In this document: positions 9,215 through 20,669 of the stretch, one piece after another
How positions within the stretch are numbered: position 1 is the stretch's first letter
Layout of the letters: each line of letters begins with the position of its first letter
Assembly (NCBI RefSeq): GCF_016801865.2
Contig: NC_068938.1
Location: 3,583,338-3,647,337, forward strand
Direction of reading: 5' to 3'
Source: Culex pipiens pallens
Lineage: Eukaryota; Arthropoda; Insecta; Diptera; Culicidae
DNA: 64,000 nt
Notes under the pieces: generated by a model
Database searches by the model: none
Told to the model about the DNA's origin: nothing
What the model saw: the letters and a program-made list of their open reading frames with translations, nothing else
Translations under genes and position numbers: made by a program

Positions 9215-11278
9215 AAAAAAAAAACACTTATTTAGTGTTTTTTTCGATGAAAAATACGTTTTTTCGGAATTCTGAGTACGCCATCAAATCGGGCGTCTAA
9301 TTTTACGTTTCAGGCTGAAAATTATTGAAAAACACCTCTTTTTACGCATGTTCAAAAATAAAGGGGTCGTACCGCCCCTCCGTCACGAGATATCAATAAA
9401 CGGGCCTCGGATTCGTGATCAGGGACAAAAGTTACCCCTTAGGAAATAGTTTCACGCAAATCGAAGAGGGGTCGGGACAACTTTTCTCGATTTCGTGTGA
9501 GTTGGTAGAGAATTACCCATCAGGCTTTTTACATTTACAGACCTGATTTTTTTCAAAAATATTTGTTTAGTTGATGATGGAAAAATGATTCTTATGACCA
9601 TACGAAAAATTATAGACTAGTTTATTTAAAAAAAAATTGTCAGGCATGAAGGGGTTAAAATAAACATGACATGGTGTCGATCCAAATCCCAAAATAAAAT
9701 TCCCTGACTTTTCCCTGACTTCTCCAGACCACCAATTTTTTTATTTTCAATTTTTTACTAACATATTGTTTGGAGCGTTTTTATGGTTTCATGCATTTTC
9801 CTTTTTGCATTCGACTTTTTTTTATTTTTTTAACGAAGGATTCTGCAAAAACTTAAAAACTTTTTTTTTATTTTGTCAATCATTTTTTTCTAATAGAACA
9901 TACAAAATGAGCAACCATAAAATTGCCCTGTGTTATTTTTATCTGATGATGCCAAAAAATCTTGAGTTTTTTTTTTTTTGAATGGGTCCTATAAACATAT
10001 GAAACACAATAGCTTACAGGACCTTTAAAAAAACTCTAGAAATAATTGATAATTACAATTGTTGCAAATTTCAAATTGCGGTTAGTTAGTTTTACTTCAT
10101 TTCCTAAAGAAAATTAAAAGTTAAAAGTTAAAAAAACAATTGAAAATTTGAATTTAAGTAAGAAGTCATGTTTAATTTTAAAATTGTTGCCTTTTGCGGA
10201 ATTTTCAAACGAATTAGGCCGATGCCATTTTTGATTGTGTTTTTATAAAAAAAATTAAAGGTTTTGGATACAAAAACTTAAAAAAATATGTAATTTTGTA
10301 GAACCTTAAGAAAGATTAAAACAAAACTGAAAAACTAAGAAAAATATACAATTAAATGATTTTTTTTTTTCAAGTACATGTTTACGGTTTTAAAAAAGAT
10401 CTAGGTCTTTTTCAACAATGATTGTATTTAAAGTAAACGGATTTCTGGATATTTGAAGAAAACATCTTCTGAAATAATTTTACAAAAAAAAATATTTTTG
10501 CCATATTTTTTTTTAATAGTTTCTACCTTGACCAGAGCCTACAGACGATCATTCACACGATCAATACAATTTATAACAATTAAAACAAAATACAACCTGC
10601 TCGAGCTTTTCAAAAAGTCATTGTTTATTAAACTTAGATATTTGGGTGTTTTCAAATAGATTCCAAATTTAAGCCCGATCTGACCACGGGAACTCCTCCT
10701 TGTAACCCCTTGAATGTTGTTTGGGGAAAATATGTAGAATGTAGTTGTACAATCCCTATGAAATCTCGGATGCTGGAAACAACTCTTCCGAAGAGACCAT
10801 ATTTTATAAATTCTTGAACTCTCAAATTCCTTTTTTCAGAATTGTTACGGAGAAATTGAAAAAAAAAAATCCGCGCCATCCCAAAACCCAATCCTCGCAA
10901 AATCCGCGTCATTTTAACAAAAATAATTTTGCGACAGACAAAAGATTTTCATAATAAATTCAATCTCAGAACGCAGAATCTTGAAACGCTGAAAATGTAT
11001 TTTTGCTAGGATTAGGTAAACTAGAGGTAATAGCCAAAACAACATTTAGGCAAAAAAAAATTCAAAAAAATCAACATTTTGAAATTTAGATCTAAAAACT
11101 CAATGAAGTCTTCATAAAAAAATAATAAAATTTAAAAATTGCAATAAACTCTCGATCTTAAGGTTTTCAATTTAAGATACAGTTCATACTCGATGATCTT
11201 ACCAAAGCGTAGCTTAGAAAAATCGAAGCAAATTTTCCTACATCTTCTTCTCAAAATCTTAGAAGAATTTGAGGATTT
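9215..11278. other. AT-rich repeat-fragment DNA without genes
   Basis: The segment 9360-9395 is an inverted relative of 1875-1910. The sequence attccctgacttttccctgac at 9699-9719 recurs near 13905 and 13960. Short open frames in poly(A/T) sequence do not look like proteins. Confidence 0.5.
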
Positions 11279-12608
11279 GAGAATTTAAGAATTTAAGAAT
11301 TTAAGAATTTAAGAATTTAAGAATTTAAGAATTTAAGAATTTAAGAATTTAAGAATTTAAGAATTTAATAATTTAAGAATTTAAGAATTTAAGAATTTAA
11401 GAATTTAAGAATTTAAGAATTTAAGAATTTAAGAATTTAAGAATTTAAGAATTTAAGAATTTAAGAATTTAAGAATTTAAGAATTTAAGAATTTAAGAAT
11501 TTAAGAATTTAAGAATTTAAGAATTTAAGAATTTAAGAATTTAAGAATTTAAGAATTTAAGAATTTAAGAATTTAAGAATTTAAGAATTTAAGAATTTAA
11601 GAATTTAAGAATTTAAGAATTTAAGAATTTAAGAATTTAAGAATTTAAGAATTTAAGAATTTAAGAATTTAAGAATTTAAGAATTTAAGAATTTAAGAAT
11701 TTAAGAATTTAAGAATTTAAGAATTTAAGAATTTAAGAATTTAAGAATTTAAGAATTTAAGAATTTAAGAATTTAAGAATTTAAGAATTTAAGAATTTAA
11801 GAATTTAAGAATTTAAGAATTTAAGAATTTAAGAATTTAAGAATTTAAGAATTTAAGAATTTAAGAATTTAAGAATTTAAGAATTTAAGAATTTAAGAAT
11901 TTAAGAATTTAAGAATTTAAGAATTTAAGAATTTAAGAATTTAAGAATTTAAGAATTTAAGAATTTAAGAATTTAAGAATTTAAGAATTTAAGAATTTAA
12001 GAATTTAAGAATTTAAGAATTTAAGAATTTAAGAATTTAAGAATTTAAGAATTTAAGAATTTAAGAATTTAAGAATTTAAGAATTTAAGAATTTAAGAAT
12101 TTAAGAATTTAAGAATTTAAGAATTTAAGAATTTAAAAATTTAATAATTTGAGAATTTAAGAATTTAAGAATTTAAGAATTTAAGAATTTAAGAATTTAA
12201 GAATTTAAGAATTTAAGAATTTAAGAATTTAAGAATTTAAGAATTTAAGAATTTAAGAATTTAAGAATTTAAGAATTTAAGAATTTAAGAATTTAAGAAT
12301 TTAAGAATTTAAGAATTTAAGAATTTAAGAATTTAAGAATTTAAGAATTTAAGAATTTAAGAATTTAAGAATTTAAGAATTTAAGAATTTAAGAATTTAA
12401 GAATTTAAGAATTTAAGAATTTAAGAATTTAAGAATTTAAGAATTTAAGAATTTAAGAATTTAAGAATTTAAGAATTTAAGAATTTAAGAATTTAAGAAT
12501 TTAAGAATTTAAGAATTTAAGAATTTAAGAATTTAAGAATTTAAGAATTTAAGAATTTAAGAATTTAAGAATTTAAGAATTTAAAAATTTAATAATTTGA
12601 GAATTTCA
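11279..12608. repeat. GAATTTAA octanucleotide tandem array, about 165 copies
   Basis: The 8-bp unit gaatttaa repeats almost perfectly for about 1.33 kb. Rare variants include an early aataattt unit near 11365 and a compound variant (ttaaaaatttaataatttga) at 12133 and again at 12581. The two compound variants are 448 bp apart, exactly 56 units. Every frame meets a stop codon (TAA), so no coding is possible. Confidence 0.97.
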
Positions 12609-14044
12609 GGATTTATAAATAATATTTTTTTTTGTTCTCTTGATTGTTCTTATTTTATGTTTTTTTAAATTGATATTTTTGATTTTTGTTTTTTTTTCTT
12701 TATTTTTTTTCCCCCTAATTTCTGAATAACCCCATTTTCAAAGTTAGAGCTGTAATTTTTGAATGTTTTGATTTTTTTATTTTTCGTCAAGAATGTTCAA
12801 ATTAAAAAAAATCTTCTTGTTGAATCCCATCTAAAATTCAAAGGCGGAGAAGCTTCTGTTACATCCTATCAAGCTCATATTTGGGAAAGAAGCACAGTAC
12901 ACCCACTGGAACATGCCCAATAATATTTTTTGTTACATCCAAATGTCTGTATCTTCAAGAAAAGTTTGAAATATGATTAAGATTCACAAGATTAAAATTT
13001 AATGTATCCAGTATAAAAGAACAATAAATAAGGATAAAAAACATTACTCAAAACTTTAAAGAGATTAAATATTCAGAGTCAGTCCGTAAAAACCCTGTTT
13101 TCCATAAATTTTTGTTTTATTTCTTTAATTCTTGAATTTAATTCTTTTATTTTTAATTCCATTTCACCATCACAATTTTGCTTACATTTTAGATTACACA
13201 AAATTAGACTACTTTGGATGATTTTTTAAATCATAGTTCAGTTTAATTTTGAGAAAAATAAAAATTTAGATAACGATTACTGAAGTGAAATTTTGGAAAA
13301 TTTTCTAACCATACAATTTTTGTTAGAATTTTAGAATAAGAATATAAAAAATTAAGAAATCAACAATTCCAAAATATCAGAATTTCAAAATTTTATAAAT
13401 TTAGAATCTTTATGCTTTAGAATTTTAGGTTTTTTTTTTAATTTTCAAATGTTCGAATTTTTTAACGCTGGACTTTTTAAATCATTCAATTTTTCTGACA
13501 AAATGTATGATTTTCTCTATGGTCCCTATATGCTAAGCAAAAAAACAATTTTAGAACAAATCTCTGAGGATGGTGGGACAACTGCCTCATATTGTCCCAC
13601 CCTGTGTGCGCTAGTAATTTGTAATTTTCAGTTGAACGGAAATCCAAATTATTTGATTTTTAAACCTTAACATATTGCAAACAAGCTACGCGCTTTTCAT
13701 CGTGACCCTTTTCTTAAGCATTTTTTATATGGAGTTCTGCGTTCCTTCCGGACTGACCAATTTAAAAATTAAATATTATCAATGTTGCAAAACTTGGCCT
13801 GGAAGACATTCAAATACATCATCAAGGGCGAATTTTTAAAAAGAAATGAAATTTTGTAGTAATATTTTTAAGATCATCGAAATTCCCTGACCCAGCATAA
13901 AATTCCCTGACTTTCCCTGACTTTTCCAGGTCAAATAAAATTCCCTGACAATTCCAGGTTTTCCCTGACTTTTCCAGAAATCGACACCATGCATGATATG
14001 AATTAAAAACAAAAGAGTTTTTTCGCTAATTATCGACTTTTCTA
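12609..14044. other. AT-rich gene-free DNA with CCCTGACTTTTCCAG repeat at its end
   Basis: No gene is supported. Between 13880 and 13990 the motif ttccctgactttt/ttccag is repeated several times and ends with atcgacaccatg (13980-13991), the reverse complement of catggtgtcgat at 9670-9681. This may mark the two ends of one repeat element. Confidence 0.5.
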
Positions 14045-15535
14045 CAGTATGTAAAAAAAGTATTTACACCCCTCGGGCACTATGCACATTGTGTGATGAA
14101 ACATGTAAACAATTTAATGTTGACATAAACCTAGTACTAAGTTCTGTTCAGAAACTCATGCTGAACATTTTGCTGCAAAAAGCTCATGAAAAGATGTTTT
14201 CTATAAAAAGTTATATAACAAATACTAAAACAAAAATAAATAAGATGCAAAAAAAGTTTGTACACCTTTCGAAAAATTAACATAAATAAAGTTATTTGTT
14301 GACAAATCACCATAAATCCAGTCTCCCAACTCCAAATAGGCATCCTTGACTGATTAAAAATATAATTTGGATTGAATATAAAGTTTACTAATTACTTAGT
14401 ATAAAAGTTTACATAACTCTTGAAATTCTATATAAAACTTATCTAAACTTAATTTTGCAAACTTTAAATTTAACTAAATGTCAATATATTACCATAGAAT
14501 TGATAAATAAACATTCTGGAGTGGGTATAACACCGTTCTGGGGTTCTTTGTATCGCTGGAATAGATTTTTCGTTGGAATTTCGTACCAACCCGGAATTAC
14601 GTCGTCGGAAAATCCGCCGGCATCCGAACCGATCCACAATTCACAAGTTAACCTATGTGGCATCGGAAAGGGCATAAAATTTCCGATCTTTTGATACCCA
14701 TACATCTAGGTTTTCTATAAAACCCACGTTTTTAAATACCTGGGCAAAAAGTAAGTTTGATCCACGAGAACAAAAATTACGAAATTCCATACATTTTTGG
14801 CAGATTGCTCAAACGAAACCATAACAACGTTTTTGCCTAGGTGTTTAAAAACGTGGGTTTTATAGAAAACCTAGATGTATGGGTATCAAAAGATCGGAAA
14901 TTTTATGTCCTTTTAGATGCCACAAAGGTTGACTTGTTAATTGTGGACCGGTTCGGATGCCGGCGGATTTTCCGACGACGTAATTCCGGGTTGGTACGAA
15001 ATTCCAACGAAAAATCTATTCTAGCGATACAAAGACCCCCAGAACGGTGTTATACCCACTCCAGAATGTTTATTTATCAATTCTATGGTAATATATTGAC
15101 ATTTAGTTAAATTTAAAGTTTGCAAAATTAAGTTTAGATAAGTTTTATATAGAATTTCAAGAGTTATGTAAACTTTTATACTAAGTAATTAGTAAACTTT
15201 ATATTCAATCCAAATTATATTTTTAATCAGTCAAGGATGCCTATTTGGAGTTGGGAGACTGGATTTATGGTGATTTGTCAACAAATAACTTTATTTATGT
15301 TAATTTTTCGAAAGGTGTACAAACTTTTTTTGCATCTTATTTATTTTTGTTTTAGTATTTGTTATATAACTTTTTATAGAAAACATCTTTTCATGAGCTT
15401 TTTGCAGCAAAATGTTCAGCATGAGTTTCTGAACAGAACTTAGTACTAGGTTTATGTCAACATTAAATTGTTTACATGTTTCATCACACAATGTGCATAG
15501 TGCCCGAGGGGTGTAAATACTTTTTTTACATACTG
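14045..15535. mobile_element. Tc1/mariner-like palindromic (foldback) element with 706-bp arms
   Basis: The element starts CAGTATGTAAAAAAAGTA after a TA (14043-14044) and ends in the reverse complement before a TA (15536-15537). The left arm (14045-14750) and right arm (14830-15535) are near-identical reverse complements, separated by a 79-bp spacer. The arms are the same length and perfectly centred, and their translations in opposite strands are identical over at least 60 codons. TA target and CAGT termini fit Tc1/mariner. No transposase frame is present, so it is non-autonomous. Confidence 0.92.
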
Positions 15536-16177
15536 TATATTCTGTATTCTAACGGCTAATATCCACTTTTGGCAAAAACGAGATATTGGCACCAGGTGGT
15601 AGAGGTTGTTCCAACGCATCTTCTGAAACTTGAATTTCCCTAAAATAGTGTTTAGATTTGGCTGCCGATGCGAAAAAAATAAACTAATATGCCACTCTTA
15701 CGGAAAATTGCCTTGACGGAGAATTTGTGACGAACACTTAAACGCGTTCTCGAAATACTTGATTTGGCATAATAGCCGAATTTTCAATTATGGGCAGTAT
15801 ATGGGATTTATTTTTTTGAAGAAAAATTATATTTGAAAAACATAAAAAAATGTTTCAAACATTTTAAAACTAAAAAATCAAACATTGAACTTTTTGGTCT
15901 ACAAGTAGATAATTTTCCGCGCTTCATATTTTACACAACAAAAGTTTCATTATTTAACATTGAAAATCAAACCTATAGTTTCCGAGGTATAGTCAGTTGA
16001 AAATTACAAGCTAATTAGGTGAAACTTAGAAACACTCATTTTCAGCGAATCAATTTTTTTTGTGAGGCTGTACCTCAGAAAATATCTGTCTCAAAGAGAA
16101 AATAGTAGGAATTTTTTTCAGCATTTTAAAAAAAATTTGCGTCGGAGGTGGCTTTCCTTCATGAAGTATTTGAATAA

Positions 16178-16627
16178 GGCCGATGCAAATATTTAAAATA
16201 GTTTTTGTCCCTCGGCCCTGGCCGAGGTCAAGGGGGGGGACCAAAAAAATAAAAAAATATAAAAATTTAAATAACAAGCCATAATCTTCACATTTAAATG
16301 AAAAAAGTGTTTTAAAATGCATTTTACACTAGTTCAGTTGTTTTACAATCATTAGTTTGCAAAAAATCTAAGATCTGACAAAAACAAAAATTGTATCGAA
16401 AAAAAAGATTTTGCATCGAAAATTTTCAAAAAATCTTAAGATTTTTTAATAAACCCAAACATGCTAAAAATGATTTTAAACGCAGGAGAATGTATTTTAA
16501 TTTGATTTCAGCTGGTTGCACTTGAATTTTCATTGAAATTTAGAAGTTCATTGTAAAAATATTTTCTTTGCCCCCTGATTTTTCGTGCCAATTATGACAA
16601 AAACTTTTAAAAATATTTGTACCAGCC
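16178..16627. mobile_element. PIF/Harbinger-like MITE, copy 1
   Basis: Ends are GGCCGATGCAAATATTTA and the inverted AAATATTTGTACCAGCC, flanked by TAA on both sides (16175-16177, 16628-16630). A cctcggccctggccgagg hairpin and a G-run follow the left end. A 3-bp TWA target and GG...CC termini are typical of PIF/Harbinger MITEs. The reverse-oriented relative at 57046-57511 is nearly the same length. No transposase is encoded. Confidence 0.75.
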
Positions 16628-17196
16628 TAACAATCAAGAAAAAAAAAAACAAGATATGCAAAATCATGACACCATGTGTTAAAAGACGTCTTTTTGAGTC
16701 CCATAAATCATAGGTAAAAATAGAAAATTGAAAAATACGTATTTTGGAAATTCAATAAAGGAAAAATAAAGGAATGGTTTTTTATCAATGAGTAGTGCTG
16801 ATTTTAATATACAACTTTGCCGAAAACACCAAATCGATCAGAAAATCTCATTTAAAAAAAAACTGATTTACATATATTTACGAACCAATTTTGTATGACC
16901 AGCCCGCAAAATTGTATGGATACTAATTAAGCAAAATTGATTCGTTTAACAAATGGAATGTATGGATAAAATTTCATCCAAATAAAAAAAAAAAATAAAA
17001 AAATCGCGAAATAATCTGCAAAATTTTTTTGAACTGAAAAGATGTTGTGAAAAGATTCAGGCAACTCCATTGTAAAACTTCTTGCTTTTCCTTTGATTCT
17101 CCAACGACGAAACGACCTACGGTTCTTCACCAAAAAAGTGCTGAAAAGTTCTACTTTTAGACACAAGTGCTGAAAAGTTCTACTTTTCAAATGTTA
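16628..17196. other. AT-rich DNA with repeat fragments before the retroelement
   Basis: It contains a fragment of the 'caactttgccgaaaacacca' repeat family (16800-16920). The motif gtgctgaaaagttctacttt occurs twice (17139 and 17167) just before the retroelement insertion. No gene is seen. Confidence 0.45.
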
Positions 17197-17207
17197 GACT
17201 TTACAGC

Positions 17208-18973
17208 TCTCCTCCGTGTACGCACGAGAGCAAGCAGCAGTCAAGTGCTCAGTGCTCCATCGTTTTTTCGATTTTTTTCGCCGTAGTTTACCGTGATTAG
17301 CCGCGAGTTTGCTCCTGCAGCATGCCAAAGGCCGGCCGTGGCCGTGGCAGTTCGAGTGCGGCCTCGAAAAACCCGCGAAGTTCGTCTACCGGCCGTGTGC
17401 AAAAAGGTAAACAAACCAGCGCCGTGTCGGCCGCCATCGCGCAGGGGAGCGTCAGCGCTGAAGGCATCGACAAAAAGTTACTACATCCCGGATATGTCCC
17501 AAGATCACCAGTGCGAACCCGTTCCGGTACTTCCGGTGCCACGACCAGTGGCACATCAACATCCGCCAACATCCCCATCAGGAACGAGTTCCAGATGCTG
17601 AGCGACGACGAAGAAAATAACAACTCTGACGGTAGCAGCATTACCGACGACGACGACGACGATGATGGTCGTGCACGGAAAAAAGTGCCGACGTCAAAAA
17701 AGAACAATTCTCCAACGGAACGAAGACCACCTCCAATTTTTGTTTTGGACACGTTGGCGGACGATGTTGACGAGTTGCTGGAAGGCCTCGGATATTGTCT
17801 GAAAATCGGTAAGTCGGCAGTGCAAGTGATCACACTGAACAGAAAAGATTTCGACCTGGTGCTTGAAGAACTGAAGCGTAGCAACTTCAACTTCTACACA
17901 TACGACCCAGAGAAGCCCCCTGTTAAGGTCGTCTTGCAGGGTTACCAAGACCGTCCGATCGCCGACCTGAAGCGACACCTCTCGAACCCCGGAATAAAGC
18001 CACGGGAGATAAAAGTGCTCTCGCGAAAGACAACAGTCACAGGTACACACACCCTGTACCTGTTGTACTTCGACCGCGGCACCGTCAAGATCCAAGATCT
18101 GCGGCGGACTAAGACACTGGACGGTTTTTGGGTAAACTGGCGGTTTTACACCAAGTACCCGACAGACGTAGCGCAATGCCACCGTTGCCAGAAATTCGGC
18201 CACGGCTCGCGGAACTGCAACCTCCGGCCCCGCTGCGTGAAGTGCGGTGAGTCACACCTCTCGGAGGCGTGCGCACTGCCACGAAAGGCGGACTTGGGGA
18301 AAAATGCAGAACAGACTAAGCCCCGCGTAAAGTGCGCGAACTGTGACGGCAACCATACCGGTAACTACCGCGGATGCGTCGCGCGCAAGGCTTACCTCGA
18401 GGAGCAGGAAAAGAGGAAGAAGAAAGCAGCAGCGTCCCACTCTCCTCAGCGAAGTACGAGCGCAGCCGTTCCTGCAGCTGGGCAGCGTACGGTTCCAGCG
18501 GACAACCCAGCGATCCCTCCTGGATGGGGGCGTTCGTTTGCCAGCGTGGTCGCTGCCGGTAGCGGCGATGCGGCCCAGCAAGGAGTCACCGGGGAAGATC
18601 TCTTTACCCTGCCGGAGTTCTTTGCTCTCGCGGGGGAGATGATGACGCGGTTTCGGAGCTGCCGTAACAAGGCGGAGCAATTTCTGGCCCTCGGAGAGCT
18701 GATGATCAAGCACATCTATAATTGATATTATTTTTGTCTGTGATCTAGTTTTAAGCTTTCTCTCTATCTATCCTTTTCCCATTGCACTTTCTGTAAGTTT
18801 TTTGAAAACTTTTTCTTACTCTTGTCTATTCCATAGTTATAAGTAATAATTTTTCGATTGAATTACGATGTAAATCACAGCTGAAAGGAACACCAAAACT
18901 CTGTTGTGTACCTAAATGAACTCATTGTAAATTGATTATTCACAAATAAAACCGAATTGAATTGAATTGAATT
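17208..18973 (+). mobile_element. Jockey-like non-LTR retroelement carrying ORF1 only
   Basis: The insert is bounded by an 11-bp target duplication, gactttacagc, at 17197-17207 and 18974-18984. It has a 114-base leader, one intact gag-like ORF, about 230 bases of 3' UTR with AATAAA near the end, and a 3' tail of AATTG pentamers (18953-18973). There is no endonuclease or reverse transcriptase ORF anywhere between the duplications. Intact duplications and an intact ORF suggest a fairly recent insertion. It must have been mobilised by another element's reverse transcriptase. Confidence 0.88.
17322..18725 (+). CDS. Retroelement ORF1 (gag-like) protein with three zinc knuckles, 467 aa
   Basis: A complete frame from ATG 17322 to TGA 18725, coding for an RNA-binding nucleocapsid-type protein of a Jockey-clade element. 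Residues 1-135 are basic and Ser/Thr-rich with an acidic patch (DDDDDDDG). About 195-285 resembles the domain that precedes zinc fingers in Jockey ORF1 (PRE_C2HC). The knuckles are CHRCQKFGHGSRNC (286-299, CX2CX4HX4C), CVKCGESHLSEAC (305-317, CX2CX3HX4C) and CANCDGNHTGNYRGC (338-352, CX2CX3HX6C). A Lys/Glu-rich linker and a helical C-terminal tail follow. GC-rich codons contrast with the host DNA. In autonomous relatives ORF2 would follow or overlap this stop; here a 3' UTR follows instead. There are no frameshifts or stops, so the protein could still be made. Confidence 0.93.
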   Translation: MPKAGRGRGSSSAASKNPRSSSTGRVQKGKQTSAVSAAIAQGSVSAEGIDKKLLHPGYVPRSPVRTRSGTSGATTSGTSTSANIPIRNEFQMLSDDEENNNSDGSSITDDDDDDDGRARKKVPTSKKNNSPTERRPPPIFVLDTLADDVDELLEGLGYCLKIGKSAVQVITLNRKDFDLVLEELKRSNFNFYTYDPEKPPVKVVLQGYQDRPIADLKRHLSNPGIKPREIKVLSRKTTVTGTHTLYLLYFDRGTVKIQDLRRTKTLDGFWVNWRFYTKYPTDVAQCHRCQKFGHGSRNCNLRPRCVKCGESHLSEACALPRKADLGKNAEQTKPRVKCANCDGNHTGNYRGCVARKAYLEEQEKRKKKAAASHSPQRSTSAAVPAAGQRTVPADNPAIPPGWGRSFASVVAAGSGDAAQQGVTGEDLFTLPEFFALAGEMMTRFRSCRNKAEQFLALGELMIKHIYN

Positions 18974-18984
18974 GACTTTACAGC

Positions 18985-19855
18985 ACTTGCACTTCTGCAC
19001 TATAGCTAGCACTACATTGAAATATCATTTTGATTTGAACGGTGAATTTACTAAACCCATATTCAGTTTTAGTCGTAACTATAAATTTAAGACTCGTGCT
19101 GAAAAATCTTATTTTTGTAACTTGTGGCATAAACTTCTATAAAATTTAAAAAAAAAAACATAAAACAAGTAGAACAAAAGTTATAAAAATTATAAAAAAA
19201 GTGTTTAAAAGAGAAAAAACATCAAAAATGCTTTAGACAACTTTCAGCAGTACAAAATTAAGCGTTGATTGTGATGATTTTTTTATCATTGTCAGTTTCT
19301 TCATAAAAAGGTGCTTTTCATTAATTTGACAAATAACAGGCAATGCTTAGAGTCTGCGTGTTGATTTCATTTATTTCAACGTGAAAAGAACATGTTTTTT
19401 TCAACTTAAAGATCCTCATTTCATTTGGTTATGCTTAGTTATATATATATTCCTTGTTAATTTCTGTAAACATCCAAATCATAAGCTAACAAACGGCTCC
19501 TATTTTTTATAGCAATTGAATGTGCATCACTTTATTCCTGCAGGTCTTTATTTTAATTTGCCTAATAAAAGCATGATACCAAAAATGAAATCAAATTATC
19601 TTTATCATTGAAAACCTACGAAACATGGCTATTTGGGGTTTTCAAGCATTTAATTGACAACAAGTAAAAAATCTTATCTAGCAATTCTAGGACAGCAGAA
19701 GAAAAAACAAAATAAAAGGTTTCAGTTTCCATTTTCACAACAGCAAAATTCACCGAAAAATTAGTCAGATAGAAACCCCATTAATCAATAAAATTCAAAC
19801 ACCAAAACCGCGTCTCGGAAAAATGTGTTCGCTTTCATCGAAGACCGCACAAGTT
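18985..19855. other. AT-rich gene-free DNA
   Basis: Poly(A)-rich sequence without a supported gene or clear repeat boundary. A short ta dinucleotide run lies near 19440. Confidence 0.5.
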
Positions 19856-19861
19856 GCTACA

Positions 19862-20059
19862 GTGTGGAGAAAAAAGCTTGTACACCCCTTGGACTGAATA
19901 AAAAAATCTAATGTTTCCATGTAAAAAAATTATTCGAAGAATGTACAAAACTATTTGGCATATAATGAAATATTTGCTGAAATAAGATTATTGATAAAAA
20001 CATTCGAACTCACAGTTGGCGTTAAATTTCCACCGGGTACCCAAACTTTTTCTACACTG
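19862..20059. mobile_element. Possible degenerate Tc1-type MITE
   Basis: The left end reads ctaCAGTGTGGAGAAAAAAGC then TTGTACACCCC, resembling the end of the palindrome at 14045. The right end reads GGGTACCCAAAC then TTTTTCTACACTG, an approximate inverted partner. The left flank is TA but the right flank is CA, so the target duplication is not intact. Confidence 0.4.
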
Positions 20060-20669
20060 CAAATGCATCGATTTCGGCATGTGAAACAATTTGATCGTGA
20101 TATTAACTATTAATAACCGCGCTGCACTGGCAGCAGGCACATCATAACCGAAGCCGTAAACCGAGAAAGCTTCTTCTTCCATAATGAGAATGAAATCAAG
20201 CGCTTCATATCTGACAAATAGGTTGATGACCTTCAACTGTGATCAGTGTGATCAGGACTTTCATTTGTACGGAAATTGCCAACACACGAAATTGTTTTTT
20301 TTTTTTTTTCTTTTTGCTTGGTACGAAATGCAATATGCATATGATGAAAAATGAAAGCCGATGCGATGCGGATTGTGTCAGCAATATTCGAGAATAAAGG
20401 GACGAACTCGGGGAAAACGACACCCAAGAACAACACAACTATAACACACCGAGAGTTGTGTACAGGGAAATTGATTACGTTTAGGTGAACGTAATTTCCC
20501 ATTTGACATTAGCATCCATCACTGACAGGTTTTCTTTTTCTGCGGTTTCGGCATCAAAAGAGCGCCGAGAAGCTGCTGCGACTCTAGAAAATGATCCGCT
20601 TGTACACCTGACTCTGAGCGTTTGACTATGGATAGGTGGTAGATTGGCAGATTCTCCTGTTGGCGATGA

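Noticed and set aside
11279..12608. CRISPR-like regular array
   Set aside because: The unit is 8 bp with no spacers, and the sequence is animal nuclear DNA; it is a simple satellite.
14089..15491. Paired identical 63- and 68-codon frames on opposite strands
   Set aside because: The identity follows from the palindrome; the peptides have no recognised domain and no codon bias.
17297..18713. Several minus-strand frames up to 197 codons
   Set aside because: They overlap the retroelement ORF1, whose zinc knuckles identify the true frame.
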